Assembly (NCBI GenBank): GCA_017744915.1
Contig: JAGIAH010000011.1
Span: 40,818 to 104,817 of the forward strand
Length of the DNA: 64,000 nucleotides
Direction: 5' to 3'
DNA from: Agrobacterium tumefaciens
GTDB taxonomy: Bacteria; Pseudomonadota; Alphaproteobacteria; Rhizobiales; Rhizobiaceae
Made by a program: the position numbers and the translations under genes. Positions 37,058 through 45,561 of the stretch are shown here, piece by piece; positions within the stretch are counted from its first letter, which is position 1; the number at the start of each line of letters is the position of its first letter. Under the pieces are notes generated by a model. It did not search any database. It was not told where the DNA came from and was given only the letters and a program-made list of their open reading frames with translations.

Positions 37058-37558
37058 ATGAGTCTGATAGAATTTGAAATTGAGCGTCAGTCCAATCCCG
37101 TGGACATGATCGAGATTGTCGCCGCCTCCAACGATTGGTCCTTCGAGCGTTCGGGCGAAGACGAGATTGCCATGACGGTGGCTGGTCACTGGGCCGACTA
37201 TCACGTCTCCTTCTCCTGGATGGAGGAATTCGAGGCGCTGCATCTGGCCTGCGCTTTCGATATCAAGGTGCCGGATCAGCGCGTCAATGAAGTCATTCGT
37301 CTGCTGTCGCAGGTCAATGGTCAGGTGCTGATGGGTCATTTCGATCTGTGGCGGCAGGAAGACGTGGTGATCTTCCGCCAGTCCCTGCTTCTGGCGGGCG
37401 GTGCAGAGCCGAACAACCAGCAGGTGGAAGTGCTGCTTTCCAGTGCGCTGGAGGCCTGCGAACAATATTATCAGGCATTCCAGTTCGTCGTCTGGTCGGG
37501 GCTGGATGCGAAAAGTGCAATCGAAGCGGTCATGTTCGAGACCGTCGGGGAAGCGTAA
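37058..37558 (+). CDS. YbjN domain-containing protein, 166 aa
   Basis: Single YbjN/type III-chaperone-like fold: SNPVDMIEIVAASNDWSFERSGEDEI, FSWMEEFEALHLACAFD and a helical C-terminus. E. coli YbjN affects motility and stress responses; biochemical function is unknown. Start ATG 37058 follows AAGGTG by about 7 bases. Its stop is one base from the proC start, so the two form an operon with csaA. Confidence 0.88.
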   Translation: MSLIEFEIERQSNPVDMIEIVAASNDWSFERSGEDEIAMTVAGHWADYHVSFSWMEEFEALHLACAFDIKVPDQRVNEVIRLLSQVNGQVLMGHFDLWRQEDVVIFRQSLLLAGGAEPNNQQVEVLLSSALEACEQYYQAFQFVVWSGLDAKSAIEAVMFETVGEA

Positions 37559-37559
37559 C

Positions 37560-38378
37560 ATGGTGTACAAGGCTTCGGGTCCGCTCGTCCTCGTGGGGGC
37601 CGGCAATATGGGCGGCGCCCTGCTTTCGGGCTGGCTGAAAAAGGGCGTTGCCGGATCGCAGGTCATCGTCCTCGATCCACGTCCTTCCGATGCCATGCGC
37701 ACGACGATTGCGGAAGCCGGCGCTACCCATAGCGAAAGCGTGCCGGCTGGCATCAAGGCCGGCATTCTTTTCGTCGCGGTGAAGCCGCAGATGATGGATG
37801 CCGTGCTGCCGTCGCTGAAACCGCTGCTGGGCCCGGAAACGGTCGTCGTTTCCATTGCGGCAGGCACCACCATTGCCACCTTCGTTTCGCATTTCGGTGC
37901 GGTTGCTGCTGTCCGTGCCATGCCCAATACACCGGCGATGGTCGGGCGGGGCGTGACGGGCGCCTATGCCAACGATCTGGTGACGCCGGAGCTGAAAGCT
38001 GTCGTGGACGGGTTGCTGAAGGTCAGCGGACCGGTGGAATGGGTGGAATCCGAAGGCGATATCGACGCCGTGACCGCGGTTTCGGGAAGCGGCCCGGCCT
38101 ATGTCTTCTATCTGGTGGAATGCATGGCCGAAGCCGGCCGCAAGGCCGGTCTGCCGGCCGATGTCGCCATGCGTCTGGCGCGTGAAACCGTGGCCGGCGC
38201 CGGCGAATTGCTACACCAGTCCTCCGACGAGGCGGCACGCCTGCGCCAGAATGTGACTTCGCCGGGTGGTACCACGGCTGCGGCGCTGTCCGTGCTGATG
38301 GCCGAAGACGGCATGCAGCCCCTGTTCGACAGGGCGGTTGCCGCCGCGAAAACGCGCGCCGAAGAGCTGGCGGGCTGA
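37560..38378 (+). CDS. proC: Pyrroline-5-carboxylate reductase
   Basis: 272 aa, last step of proline synthesis (NAD(P)H reduction of pyrroline-5-carboxylate). Rossmann motif [12 protein letters not shown] at the N-terminus, [28 protein letters not shown], and the signature region [12 protein letters not shown] and TVAGAGELL with SPGGTT. Start ATG 37560 lies one base after the YbjN stop. csaA follows after 4 bases. Confidence 0.97.
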   Translation: MVYKASGPLVLVGAGNMGGALLSGWLKKGVAGSQVIVLDPRPSDAMRTTIAEAGATHSESVPAGIKAGILFVAVKPQMMDAVLPSLKPLLGPETVVVSIAAGTTIATFVSHFGAVAAVRAMPNTPAMVGRGVTGAYANDLVTPELKAVVDGLLKVSGPVEWVESEGDIDAVTAVSGSGPAYVFYLVECMAEAGRKAGLPADVAMRLARETVAGAGELLHQSSDEAARLRQNVTSPGGTTAAALSVLMAEDGMQPLFDRAVAAAKTRAEELAG

Positions 38379-38382
38379 AGCC

Positions 38383-38724
38383 ATGAGCGGTGAAATTTCC
38401 TATGCCGATTTCGAAAAGGTCGATATCCGCGTCGGCACCATCATTGAGGCCGAGCCTTTTCCCGAAGCGCGCAAGCCGGCCTTCAAGGTGAAGATCGATT
38501 TCGGACCCGAGATCGGCGTCAAGAAGTCGTCGGCGCAGATCACGGTGCATTATACGCTGGAAAGCCTTGTCGGCCGGCAGGTTCTGGGCGTGGTGAATTT
38601 TCCGCCGCGGCAGATCGGCCCTTTCCGTTCCGAGGTGCTGACGCTCGGTTTTGCCGATGCCAATGGCGATATCGTGCTTGCCGCGGTTGAGCGGCCGGTG
38701 CCGAACGGCGAGAAAATGTGCTGA
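38383..38724 (+). CDS. csaA: tRNA-binding protein CsaA
   Basis: 113-residue OB-fold protein of the EMAP-II/CsaA type: [35 protein letters not shown] and [16 protein letters not shown] are family motifs. It binds tRNA and has been described as a secretion-related chaperone in Bacillus. It starts 4 bases after proC, third in the YbjN-proC-csaA operon. Followed by an interspersed repeat that may end the transcript. Confidence 0.92.
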   Translation: MSGEISYADFEKVDIRVGTIIEAEPFPEARKPAFKVKIDFGPEIGVKKSSAQITVHYTLESLVGRQVLGVVNFPPRQIGPFRSEVLTLGFADANGDIVLAAVERPVPNGEKMC

Positions 38725-38777
38725 TAGAGTACGACAGCACGCAGCATAAAGACTAACGCAGACGGACATTTTTCTTC

Positions 38778-38893
38778 CGTCATACCGGCCTTGAGCCGGC
38801 ATCCAGCCAGCCCCAAGTCCTTGGGTTGAAAAGAGTCCTGTCGTCTCGCGGACGCGCGTCGGCTGGATTCCGGCTCAGGGCCAGAATGGCGGA
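38778..38893. repeat. Interspersed palindromic repeat, diverged copy
   Basis: Starts CGTCATACCGGCCTTGAGCCGG followed by CATCCAGCCAG, as in the copy at 29893, and ends GGCTGGATTCCGGCTCAGGGCCAGAATGGCGG, which pairs back to its start. The middle (CCCAAGTCCTTGGG hairpin and a GTCTCGCGGACGCGCGTC stretch) is diverged. Located between convergent csaA and the histidine kinase. Confidence 0.68.
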
Positions 38894-38930
38894 AACGGCA
38901 AGTCCGCGTCACACTTTTCGCTCCGCTGTT

Positions 38931-40310
38931 CTAAGCCGGAATTTTGACGATTACCCGCAATCCACCCATCGGGCTTTCATCCAGCGATACGTCACCGCCA
39001 TGGCTGCGGGCGATGTCGCGGACGATGGAGAGGCCAAGGCCCGTGCCAGACGCATTGAGGTTACGCGCCTCGTCCAGCCGGAAGAAGGGCTTGAACACAT
39101 CCTCGCGTGAGATTTCCGGAATGCCCGGGCCGTCATCGTCGAAGGTCATGATGATGGAGCGCGGCGCCTTCCGGATATCGACATGGAGATTGCTGGCGTA
39201 GCGCCGCGCATTCTCGGCAAGGTTGGCGACGAGCCGGGAAAGCGCATTCGGCCGCGCGATGATCCTCTCGATATTGTAAAGCTCGTAACTGAATTTCTTG
39301 CCGTGCAGCTCGAAATCATGGCCGATCTTTTCGAGAAGTGCCGGAAGTTCCAGCGTGCCGACATCCTCCTCGACATCGGTGCGGGCAAAGGTCAGATAGG
39401 CCTCCAGCATCGATTGCATGTCCTCGACGTCCTTATCGAGCCCTTCGAGGTCGGGATTGTCACCGGCGAGCGCCAGTTGCAGCTTGAAGCGGGTGAGAAT
39501 GGTGCGCAGATCATGGCTGACGCCATTCAGCATGGCGGTGCGCTGCTCCATCTGCCTCTCGATACGCTCGCGCATCAGGATGAAGGCGAGACCGGCACGC
39601 CGCACCTCATCCGCACCGCGCGGGGAATAGCCGCTGATCTTCTGACCTTTGCCGAAATTTTCTGCCGCCTTGGCAAGCGCTTCGATGGGTTTGATCTGCC
39701 CGCGCAGGAACAGGATGGAAATGGCGATCAGCACCAGCGACGCGCCGACCATCCAGACGAGGAAAATATGAGTATTGGAAGCATAGGCCGAACTGCGGCG
39801 GGTGAAGACCCGCAGCGTCTTGTCTTCCAGCTGGATGCGGACTTCCAACAGCGAGCCGTTGCCATAGGTATCGATCCAGAACGGCCTGCCGATCTGCTGT
39901 GTCAACTGATCGGCTAGAATCCTGTCGAGGATTGAAAATAGTGGTTCCGGTTTGGGGGCGGGCAGGTTCGTCTTCGGTTCGATATAGATGCTGAGATCGA
40001 GCTTGTCGCGGGCGATGCGGATGACGCGCTGATAATCGTCTTCTTCCGGATCCGTCTGCAGAAGCTCGATGATCGCGGCGATATCGCGCGTGACGGCGGC
40101 GGAAAGGCGATCCGTCACCAATTGCCAGTGGCGCTCCATGAAGACAGCCGCAACCACGGCCTGAAGCAAAATCATCGGCAGGATGATGATAAGCAGCGAA
40201 CGGGTGTAAAGCCCGGTTGGCAGCCAGTGGCGCAGCCACCTGCCGGACATGCGCCAGACCTTGGCCACACTGCTTTTTTTGACCGTGCTGAGAAAATCGA
40301 GGCTCGCCAT
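38931..40310 (-). CDS. EnvZ-like sensor histidine kinase, 459 aa
   Basis: TM1 about residues 36-58, periplasmic domain to about 180, TM2 about 183-203, HAMP, HisKA with phospho-acceptor His in LNGVSHDLRTILTR, and HATPase_c (NLAENARRYA; FDDDGPGIPE; GTGLGLSIV). The Pro that normally follows DLRT is Ile here, a position known to affect phosphatase activity in EnvZ-type kinases. It starts 29 bases after the response regulator gene, so MarR, regulator and kinase form one operon. Signal unknown. Confidence 0.92.
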   Translation of the reverse strand: MASLDFLSTVKKSSVAKVWRMSGRWLRHWLPTGLYTRSLLIIILPMILLQAVVAAVFMERHWQLVTDRLSAAVTRDIAAIIELLQTDPEEDDYQRVIRIARDKLDLSIYIEPKTNLPAPKPEPLFSILDRILADQLTQQIGRPFWIDTYGNGSLLEVRIQLEDKTLRVFTRRSSAYASNTHIFLVWMVGASLVLIAISILFLRGQIKPIEALAKAAENFGKGQKISGYSPRGADEVRRAGLAFILMRERIERQMEQRTAMLNGVSHDLRTILTRFKLQLALAGDNPDLEGLDKDVEDMQSMLEAYLTFARTDVEEDVGTLELPALLEKIGHDFELHGKKFSYELYNIERIIARPNALSRLVANLAENARRYASNLHVDIRKAPRSIIMTFDDDGPGIPEISREDVFKPFFRLDEARNLNASGTGLGLSIVRDIARSHGGDVSLDESPMGGLRVIVKIPA

Positions 40311-40339
40311 GGCCGTGCGTTGCCCTTCCTTGGTGCTCG

Positions 40340-41053
40340 TCAGTCCACGCTCAGGCGGTAGCCGATGCCGCGCACCGTTTGCAGATAGACAGGATTGGCA
40401 GGATCGTCCTCGATCTTGCGGCGAAGACGGTTGATCTGCACGTCGATGGTTCTTTCACCCACTTCCGATTCAGCCTCCACCAGCTCGTGGCGGGGAATGG
40501 TGTCGCCGGCGCGAAGTGCGAAAAGCAGCATGATTTCCTGCTCACGATCCGTCAGCCGGATTGTTTCTGGACCGCGCCGCAATTCCTTTTTCGGAATGGA
40601 GAAGCTGTAGGGGCCGAACATGATCTGCTCGATCTTGGGTGTATCGGGCGAGGTGTTGCGCCGCAGGATGTTGTTGATGCGCAGGACAAGTTCGCGCGGA
40701 TCGAAGGGCTTGGCGAGATAGTCGTCAGCGCCGGCTTCCAGCCCCGCAATACGTGAGTCCGCTTCCGACCGGGCGGTCAGGAGGATGACCGGCACGGATT
40801 TGTTCTCGTTCAGCGAGCGGGTCAGCGAAAGCCCGTTTTCGCCCGGCATCATCACGTCGAGGATAAGCAGATCGAAACGGATGCCCACCATTTTGCGCCG
40901 GGCTTCGGCCGCATCGGCGGCGACGGAGATGCGGTAGCCCTTGTCCCCAAGGAAGCGCTGCAGAAGGTTGCGAATGCGGGCGTCATCGTCGACGATCAGG
41001 AGATGGGCCGCATCGTCATCCGCCGGCGGGCGTTTTGTCGGAGCTGTTGACAT
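40340..41053 (-). CDS. petR: OmpR-family response regulator, PetR-like, 237 aa
   Basis: Receiver domain LLIVDDDARIRNLLQRFL with phospho-Asp in LDVMMPGENG and Lys in LAKPFDPREL, then a winged-helix DNA-binding domain (VGERTIDVQINRLRRKIEDDPANPVYLQTVRGIGYRL). The start overlaps the end of the upstream MarR gene. An OmpR regulator paired with a MarR protein is the petR-petP arrangement of Rhodobacter capsulatus, needed there for cytochrome bc1 expression. Symbol by homology and gene order, not by experiment. Confidence 0.85.
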   Translation of the reverse strand: MSTAPTKRPPADDDAAHLLIVDDDARIRNLLQRFLGDKGYRISVAADAAEARRKMVGIRFDLLILDVMMPGENGLSLTRSLNENKSVPVILLTARSEADSRIAGLEAGADDYLAKPFDPRELVLRINNILRRNTSPDTPKIEQIMFGPYSFSIPKKELRRGPETIRLTDREQEIMLLFALRAGDTIPRHELVEAESEVGERTIDVQINRLRRKIEDDPANPVYLQTVRGIGYRLSVD

Positions 41054-41055
41054 CG

Positions 41056-41583
41056 TTATTCGCCCTCCACGGTCGTCGGGCTGCGCATCTGCGCCAGGAA
41101 CTTGCGCACGCAGGCGCGTGCATCCGGCCCAAGCCCTTCCAGCGCGCGGTCGATGCGGCGCGATTGCGGTTCGCTCAGCGCCAGCGCCAGTTCGCGGCCC
41201 GTCAGCGTCGGATAGAGCCGGCGCTGGCGGCGGTCTTCGGGACCGGCCATCTGGCGGATGTAGCCGTCGTCGATCAATTGCTTCAACACGCGGGCAAGGC
41301 TCTGTTTGGTGATCTGCAGGGTGTCGAGCAGATCCGCCACCGTCATGCCGGGCTGCCGGCTGACGAAATAGACCACCCGGTGGTGCGCCCGCCCGTAGTC
41401 CAGCTTCGACAGGATGACATCGGGATCGGAGACGAAGTCGCGATAGGCGAAAAACAGCGCCTCGATCGTGTCGAAGTCGATCTTGCCGTCGTCAACCTTC
41501 GGGAGTGCCGGTGTCTGCCTGGCGGCGGCGGTTTTGAGCGATTGCGGTGGCACTGCGGTTCCTTCATATCCTGCGGCTGACAT
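41056..41583 (-). CDS. petP: MarR-family regulator, PetP-like, 175 aa
   Basis: Winged-helix MarR protein: HHRVVYFVSRQPGMTVADLLDTLQITKQSLARVLKQLIDDGYIRQMAGPEDRRQRRLYPT covers the DNA-binding helices and wing. A Pro/Ala-rich N-terminal extension of about 30 residues precedes it. Start ATG 41583 (MSAAGYEG) is preferred over 41652 by length. It abuts the response-regulator gene, so all three signalling genes are likely one transcript. PetP assignment rests on this order; Rhodobacter PetP is of similar size. Confidence 0.8.
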   Translation of the reverse strand: MSAAGYEGTAVPPQSLKTAAARQTPALPKVDDGKIDFDTIEALFFAYRDFVSDPDVILSKLDYGRAHHRVVYFVSRQPGMTVADLLDTLQITKQSLARVLKQLIDDGYIRQMAGPEDRRQRRLYPTLTGRELALALSEPQSRRIDRALEGLGPDARACVRKFLAQMRSPTTVEGE

Positions 41584-41728
41584 GCGTCGATGCGCCAATA
41601 TTCTGTAAACATAGCCGAAAATGCGTCCGCTCGGGAGGATGCCGCCGATCATTTTCTGTTGCGGTGGATAATATGCTGCGGGTGCGGGTGCAACTGGAAT
41701 CCTGAGCGGTCTTTACCGGAAACAGAAA

Positions 41729-41749
41729 GGGCGCGGAAAACCCGCGCCC
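41729..41749 (-). terminator. Intrinsic terminator of the SH3-domain gene
   Basis: GGGCGCGG-N5-CCGCGCCC, 8-bp perfect stem; on the minus strand TTTCTGTTTCC follows. It lies 50 bases beyond the stop at 41799 and separates that gene from the MarR operon. Confidence 0.8.
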
Positions 41750-41798
41750 TTCATTCGTTTCAGGCCACCCCGATCAATGGGCGAACTGCCTGAAGTGC

Positions 41799-42398
41799 CT
41801 ACTGATAGACATAGACGATCCGTCGTGTCGAAGGCTCGACAAGAACCGGCACGTCGTTGATCCGAACATAACGATATTGATAGTCCGGGATTTCGACGAG
41901 ACGTGTATCCGCCGGCAATACGCTGCCGATGACGACGTCGCCATCATAGGTGACGGTGTCTGCGGGATGCTCGTCAATATAGGTTATCACCGATTGCGGC
42001 GGGTTCACCTCGCCGACCTTGCCGAGGTTTGGATCGCCAGGATTGGGCTCTGCCTGCACGCTTGAGGTCTTTTCATAGGTCACGACCGGCACGCTCATGT
42101 CCGAGCGGCGCTGTTCGAGAACGACCGGAGAACCTTCATACATGACATTCAGATAATCCGCCCGTGCCCAGCCGCGCATGCCGTTGACTTCGATACGGCA
42201 CCAGCTGCTGCCTTCCATGCAGCCATCCAGAACCGCGCTGCTGCCGCGGGTGGCCAATCCCAGTTCGGGATAGTCTTCACCGGGGCCCGAGCGAACGGAA
42301 ATATCCGATGCGGTGGTGGCGACCATGGCGGCGTTCGCGTAACCGGCCATCAAGGCGAAGGCGCCGCCGGCGATCAGCATTTTAAGCGTCTTGTCCAT
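41799..42398 (-). CDS. Exported SH3-domain, DUF1236-type protein, 199 aa
   Basis: Signal peptide MDKTLKMLIAGGAFALMAGYANA, a bacterial SH3 domain (TASDISVRSGPGEDYPELGLATRGSSAV.. GWARADYL, about 28-88), a linker, then a C-terminal DUF1236 domain (VGEVNPPQSVITYIDEHPAD .. YQYRYVRINDVPVLVEPSTRRIVYV). Periplasmic or envelope-associated; such SH3 domains often bind peptidoglycan. Start ATG 42398 places the signal peptide correctly. Function unknown. It has its own terminator. Confidence 0.85.
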   Translation of the reverse strand: MDKTLKMLIAGGAFALMAGYANAAMVATTASDISVRSGPGEDYPELGLATRGSSAVLDGCMEGSSWCRIEVNGMRGWARADYLNVMYEGSPVVLEQRRSDMSVPVVTYEKTSSVQAEPNPGDPNLGKVGEVNPPQSVITYIDEHPADTVTYDGDVVIGSVLPADTRLVEIPDYQYRYVRINDVPVLVEPSTRRIVYVYQ

Positions 42399-42629
42399 GT
42401 GTCTCACTCCTTTCAAGACTGGAGCTACAACGTCGCAGCCACCCGGGCGTTCCACTTTTTTCGCCGGAAATTGCCGCCATGAAGCGGAGGCGCTTTGTTA
42501 TGCCCTTGTATTTCATTGAGATTTTCAACGCTCTCGGGCGGCGGAAAGCGGGACCTTTTCCGCCGCCATTGTGCCGCCACCGGTCGCGGGCTATAGGAGG
42601 CGGAACCTTTCAGACAGGAGATACGGGAT

Positions 42630-43274
42630 ATGGGAAAGTTGCAGGCGGGTATTATTCCGGTCACGCCATTCGAGCAGAATTGCACCATCCTGTTCGATCA
42701 GGACACCAAGGAGGGAGTCGTCGTCGATCCCGGCGGGGATGTGGACGTCATTCTCCAGGTCGTCGCTGAAAACGGCATCACGCTGAAGGAAATCTGGCTG
42801 ACGCACGGGCATCTCGACCATGCCGGCGGCGCCGACGAATTGCGCGAAAAGCTTTCCCTGCAGGTGATCGGGCCGCATGAAGATGACCGGCCCCTGCTGG
42901 AGCGGATCGAGGTGCAGGCGGAGAAATACGGTATCAGCGGCTTGAAGAACGTCGTGCCGGACAAATGGCTGGAGGATGGCGACAAAGTCTCATTCGGGGA
43001 TCACGTCTTCGAGGTCTATCATTGCCCCGGCCACGCGCCCGGCCATGTCATCTATTACAACCGCGACCAGAACTTCGCCCATGTCGGCGACGTGCTGTTT
43101 TCAGGCTCGGTGGGGCGCACGGATCTGCCGGGCGGAAACCATGAGCAACTGATGGCCTCCATTCGCGACAAGCTGCTACCGCTCGGCGACGATGTCGGTT
43201 TCATCTGCGGCCATGGCCCCGGTGGGCGGCTGGGCGAGGAGCGGCTCACCAACCCCTATCTCAAGGGGCTTTGA
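42630..43274 (+). CDS. Metallo-beta-lactamase-fold hydrolase (glyoxalase II-like), 214 aa
   Basis: MBL-fold protein with LTHGHLDHAGG (HxHxDH), the distal metal His in YHCPGHAPGH, Asp in HVGDVLFSGSVGRTDLPGG, and final His in FICGHGPGG. This YcbL-like subgroup includes glyoxalase II and sulfur dioxygenases; a small-molecule thioester is plausible. Start ATG 42630 is supported by AGGAGAT about 7 bases before it. Cytosolic, single gene, convergent with cspA. Confidence 0.88.
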   Translation: MGKLQAGIIPVTPFEQNCTILFDQDTKEGVVVDPGGDVDVILQVVAENGITLKEIWLTHGHLDHAGGADELREKLSLQVIGPHEDDRPLLERIEVQAEKYGISGLKNVVPDKWLEDGDKVSFGDHVFEVYHCPGHAPGHVIYYNRDQNFAHVGDVLFSGSVGRTDLPGGNHEQLMASIRDKLLPLGDDVGFICGHGPGGRLGEERLTNPYLKGL

Positions 43275-43312
43275 ATTCCGGCCGATAGAGGCTCGCAGTA
43301 CGCACAAAAAAA

Positions 43313-43330
43313 CCCGGCATTCCTGCCGGG
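43313..43330 (-). terminator. Intrinsic terminator of the cold-shock gene
   Basis: CCCGGCA-TTCC-TGCCGGG with an A7 tract on its plus-strand left side, which reads as T7 after the hairpin on the minus strand; 30 bases beyond the cspA stop. Confidence 0.85.
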
Positions 43331-43360
43331 CTTCAACTAGAAAAGAAAGCCGTTATAGGG

Positions 43361-43576
43361 TCAGCCAGCAATCTGCAGATTGACTGCCTTCGGCCCCTTG
43401 CCGCGACGATCCGGTTCCGTGTCGAAGCTCACTTTCTGATTTTCTGAAAGTCCGGACAGGCCAGAAGCCTGTACGGCAGAGATGTGAACAAAGATATCAG
43501 CGCCACCATTGTCTGGCTTGATGAAGCCGAAGCCTTTGTCTGTATTGAAGAATTTTACGGTGCCAGTTTCGGCCAT
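43361..43576 (-). CDS. cspA: Cold-shock-domain protein, CspA family, 71 aa
   Basis: Five-strand OB-fold RNA chaperone with both RNP motifs, KGFGFIKPD (RNP1) and DIFVHISAV (RNP2). It melts mRNA secondary structure. AAGGA sits about 8 bases before ATG 43576. The preceding 445 bases contain no gene; a TATAAT-like element near 43765 would give a leader of about 180 bases, in keeping with the long regulatory leaders of cold-shock genes. Which cold-shock paralogue this is cannot be told. Confidence 0.95.
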   Translation of the reverse strand: MAETGTVKFFNTDKGFGFIKPDNGGADIFVHISAVQASGLSGLSENQKVSFDTEPDRRGKGPKAVNLQIAG

Positions 43577-44021
43577 GCATCAGGTCCTTTTCGCTCTGCC
43601 CGCGTTCAGCTACAGGCAGCATTACAGTTTTGCCCCGCGTGGGCGTTGGCAGGCAGTTTTTGACTATTGAGAAAATGGACCTTCGCAGCGGGAAGTAATG
43701 GCGTTCTCATCCAACGTTTTTCGTCCCACCGCCCGAGGTTTATAGCGTCCCCAGTGCGCAAAATTATAGGCCTTCCCATGCTCGCAAATTGCCCGAACCG
43801 CAGTAGATTGATGCGTTTATCGAAAATTGGCAAGCAAAAGTTTTTACGGGCTTTTTGTCAGATAAAAAACCTGCGGTAGAATTACCGCCCGCAATCGCAT
43901 ATTTTTTCCGCACAAGCGATTATTGATGAAATAATTACCGGCCCTATCGGGCTTTCCCGGCAAAAATTTGAATGCAGGGCCGGAATTTCCTGCGAAAACA
44001 GAAAAATCAGTTCTTTTTGCG
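43577..44021. other. Intergenic region with candidate cspA promoter
   Basis: 445 bases without a gene. On the minus strand TATAAT occurs at 43763-43768 and would start a roughly 180-base cspA leader; a matching -35 is not obvious. Bases 43850-43970 are distinctly AT-rich. I see no repeat or tRNA. Confidence 0.4.
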
Positions 44022-44924
44022 TCAGGTCGCTTCAGCCATGGATTTTTGCCGCTTGCGCGTCAATTCCGGCACCAGTTCAACGATCAGTATGGCGACGAAG
44101 ATGATCAGGCAACCGATGTAGCCCGCGCCGGAAATGGTTTCCTTGAGGAAAATCGAGGCCAGCAAAGCGCCGAAAAGCGCCTCCGAGGACAGGAAAATCG
44201 CGGCCTGTGGCGCCGTGGTGTAACGCTGGCCAATCACCTGCAACACGAAGGCGAGGCCGGAGGAGACGAGGCCGACATAGAGAATTTCCGTCAGCGACCC
44301 TTCAATGGCAGCCATGCTGATGGGTTCGAATGCGACACCGATCATGCAACTAAGAAGGGAGCAAACCGCGAACTGGGTGCAGGAAAGCGCCAGCGGCCGT
44401 CCGCTTTCGGAAACGAAGCGGCCTGCGAGGGTGATCTGGATCGCCCAGAAGAAGGCGCAGACGATGCTGAGGATATCTCCCTTCGTCAGCGTCTCGAAGG
44501 CGCCGCCGGAGAGGAGAAATATGCCGCCCAGCATCATCAGCGCGCAGGGCCAGACGACCCAATGGGGATGACGGCGGTAAAGCACGACGGCGATGACCGG
44601 CACGAAGATGACGTAAAGCCCGGTCAGGAAGCTGGAATTGGTGACGGTGGTGGTCAGGAGACCGACCTGCTGGGTGGTGGCGCCGCCGAACAGCGCCAAG
44701 CCGACGAGGATGAAGCTGCCGATTTCACTGCGGCGCGGCGGCGATTTCAGCGACCGTGTTTCCATGAGCGCGAAGGGCAGCACGGCGATTGCGGCAATGG
44801 CGAAACGCAGTCCGACGAACCAGAAGGGGCCGATCGAGGCCATGGCGGAGGATTGCGCGACGAAGCCGCCTCCCCAGATTGCTGCGGCAAGCAGAAGCAG
44901 CATATTGGCCTGAACACGCGTCAT
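44022..44924 (-). CDS. EamA/DMT-family transporter, 300 aa
   Basis: Ten predicted helices in two EamA repeats (IWGGGFVAQSSAMASIGPFWFVGLRFAIAA; later VGLVSSGLAFVLQVIGQRYT and AAIFLSSEALFGALLASIFLKE), the usual drug/metabolite transporter layout with the second repeat ending in a Lys/Arg-rich tail. Start ATG 44924 (MTRVQANML) is preferred over 44978. No ribosome site is convincing. Substrate cannot be read from sequence: family members export amino acids, nucleotides or drugs. Confidence 0.88.
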   Translation of the reverse strand: MTRVQANMLLLLAAAIWGGGFVAQSSAMASIGPFWFVGLRFAIAAIAVLPFALMETRSLKSPPRRSEIGSFILVGLALFGGATTQQVGLLTTTVTNSSFLTGLYVIFVPVIAVVLYRRHPHWVVWPCALMMLGGIFLLSGGAFETLTKGDILSIVCAFFWAIQITLAGRFVSESGRPLALSCTQFAVCSLLSCMIGVAFEPISMAAIEGSLTEILYVGLVSSGLAFVLQVIGQRYTTAPQAAIFLSSEALFGALLASIFLKETISGAGYIGCLIIFVAILIVELVPELTRKRQKSMAEAT

Positions 44925-45103
44925 GATTGGCACCAGCACAACAGGGGCCGGAAATTCATTCAGTCGCGGCCATGGCAATTCGGGGATTTTTTGAAATGTC
45001 GGTCTGACGATTTCCCGGGTGCTTTAGCAGTAACCTGCCGGTGCCGCAAGTCAGGGGAGGGGCGGGCGCTGGCGGTGCCGAGGACGGCTTTTATCGCTGC
45101 GGC

Positions 45104-45415
45104 TTATTTGTAGCGGCGAGCCTCGTCCTTCAGGCTGCGCCGGGTCAGCGTCAGGCCACCTATGCCGAGGCCGATGAAGGCTGCTGCCGACAGGACGATG
45201 AGCAGGATGTGAGGACCCGCCTCCGTCGTTGCCGCCACCTGCGGAATGGCGGATGTATGCAGGGTATCGACCGCCTGAGTGGCGGCATTGGCCGACGTTG
45301 CAATGCCGGCTGCCATGGTGACGATGACAAGAAAAGCCGCAATGGCCATCCAGAGGGAAAACAGCGTTCTCTGCGCCCTTAACCTTTCAACGGAAGTCCG
45401 GTCGTTGGTAAACAT
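45104..45415 (-). CDS. Small membrane protein of unknown function, 103 aa
   Basis: Two hydrophobic segments (about residues 20-42, LWMAIAAFLVIVTMAAGIAT, and 70-90, ILLIVLSAAAFIGLGIGGL) separated by an Ala/Thr-rich loop, with a basic C-terminus. The first could be a signal anchor. I do not recognise the family. It has its own upstream gap and reads away from the EAL gene that follows it on the same strand. Codon use resembles neighbours, so it looks like a real resident gene. Confidence 0.65.
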   Translation of the reverse strand: MFTNDRTSVERLRAQRTLFSLWMAIAAFLVIVTMAAGIATSANAATQAVDTLHTSAIPQVAATTEAGPHILLIVLSAAAFIGLGIGGLTLTRRSLKDEARRYK

Positions 45416-45561
45416 GGCTGTCGCCTCTTGTCCCTGTTCTTAAAGGATAAAAGAGGCTTCGAAATGGACGGCTTGGAGACCGAATTCTGGCGTTCCGCGG
45501 TATTTATTGCGGCAATATTGTGGCAAGGGCGATTATAGGGCCGGTTTCATCGCAAGCGGCG

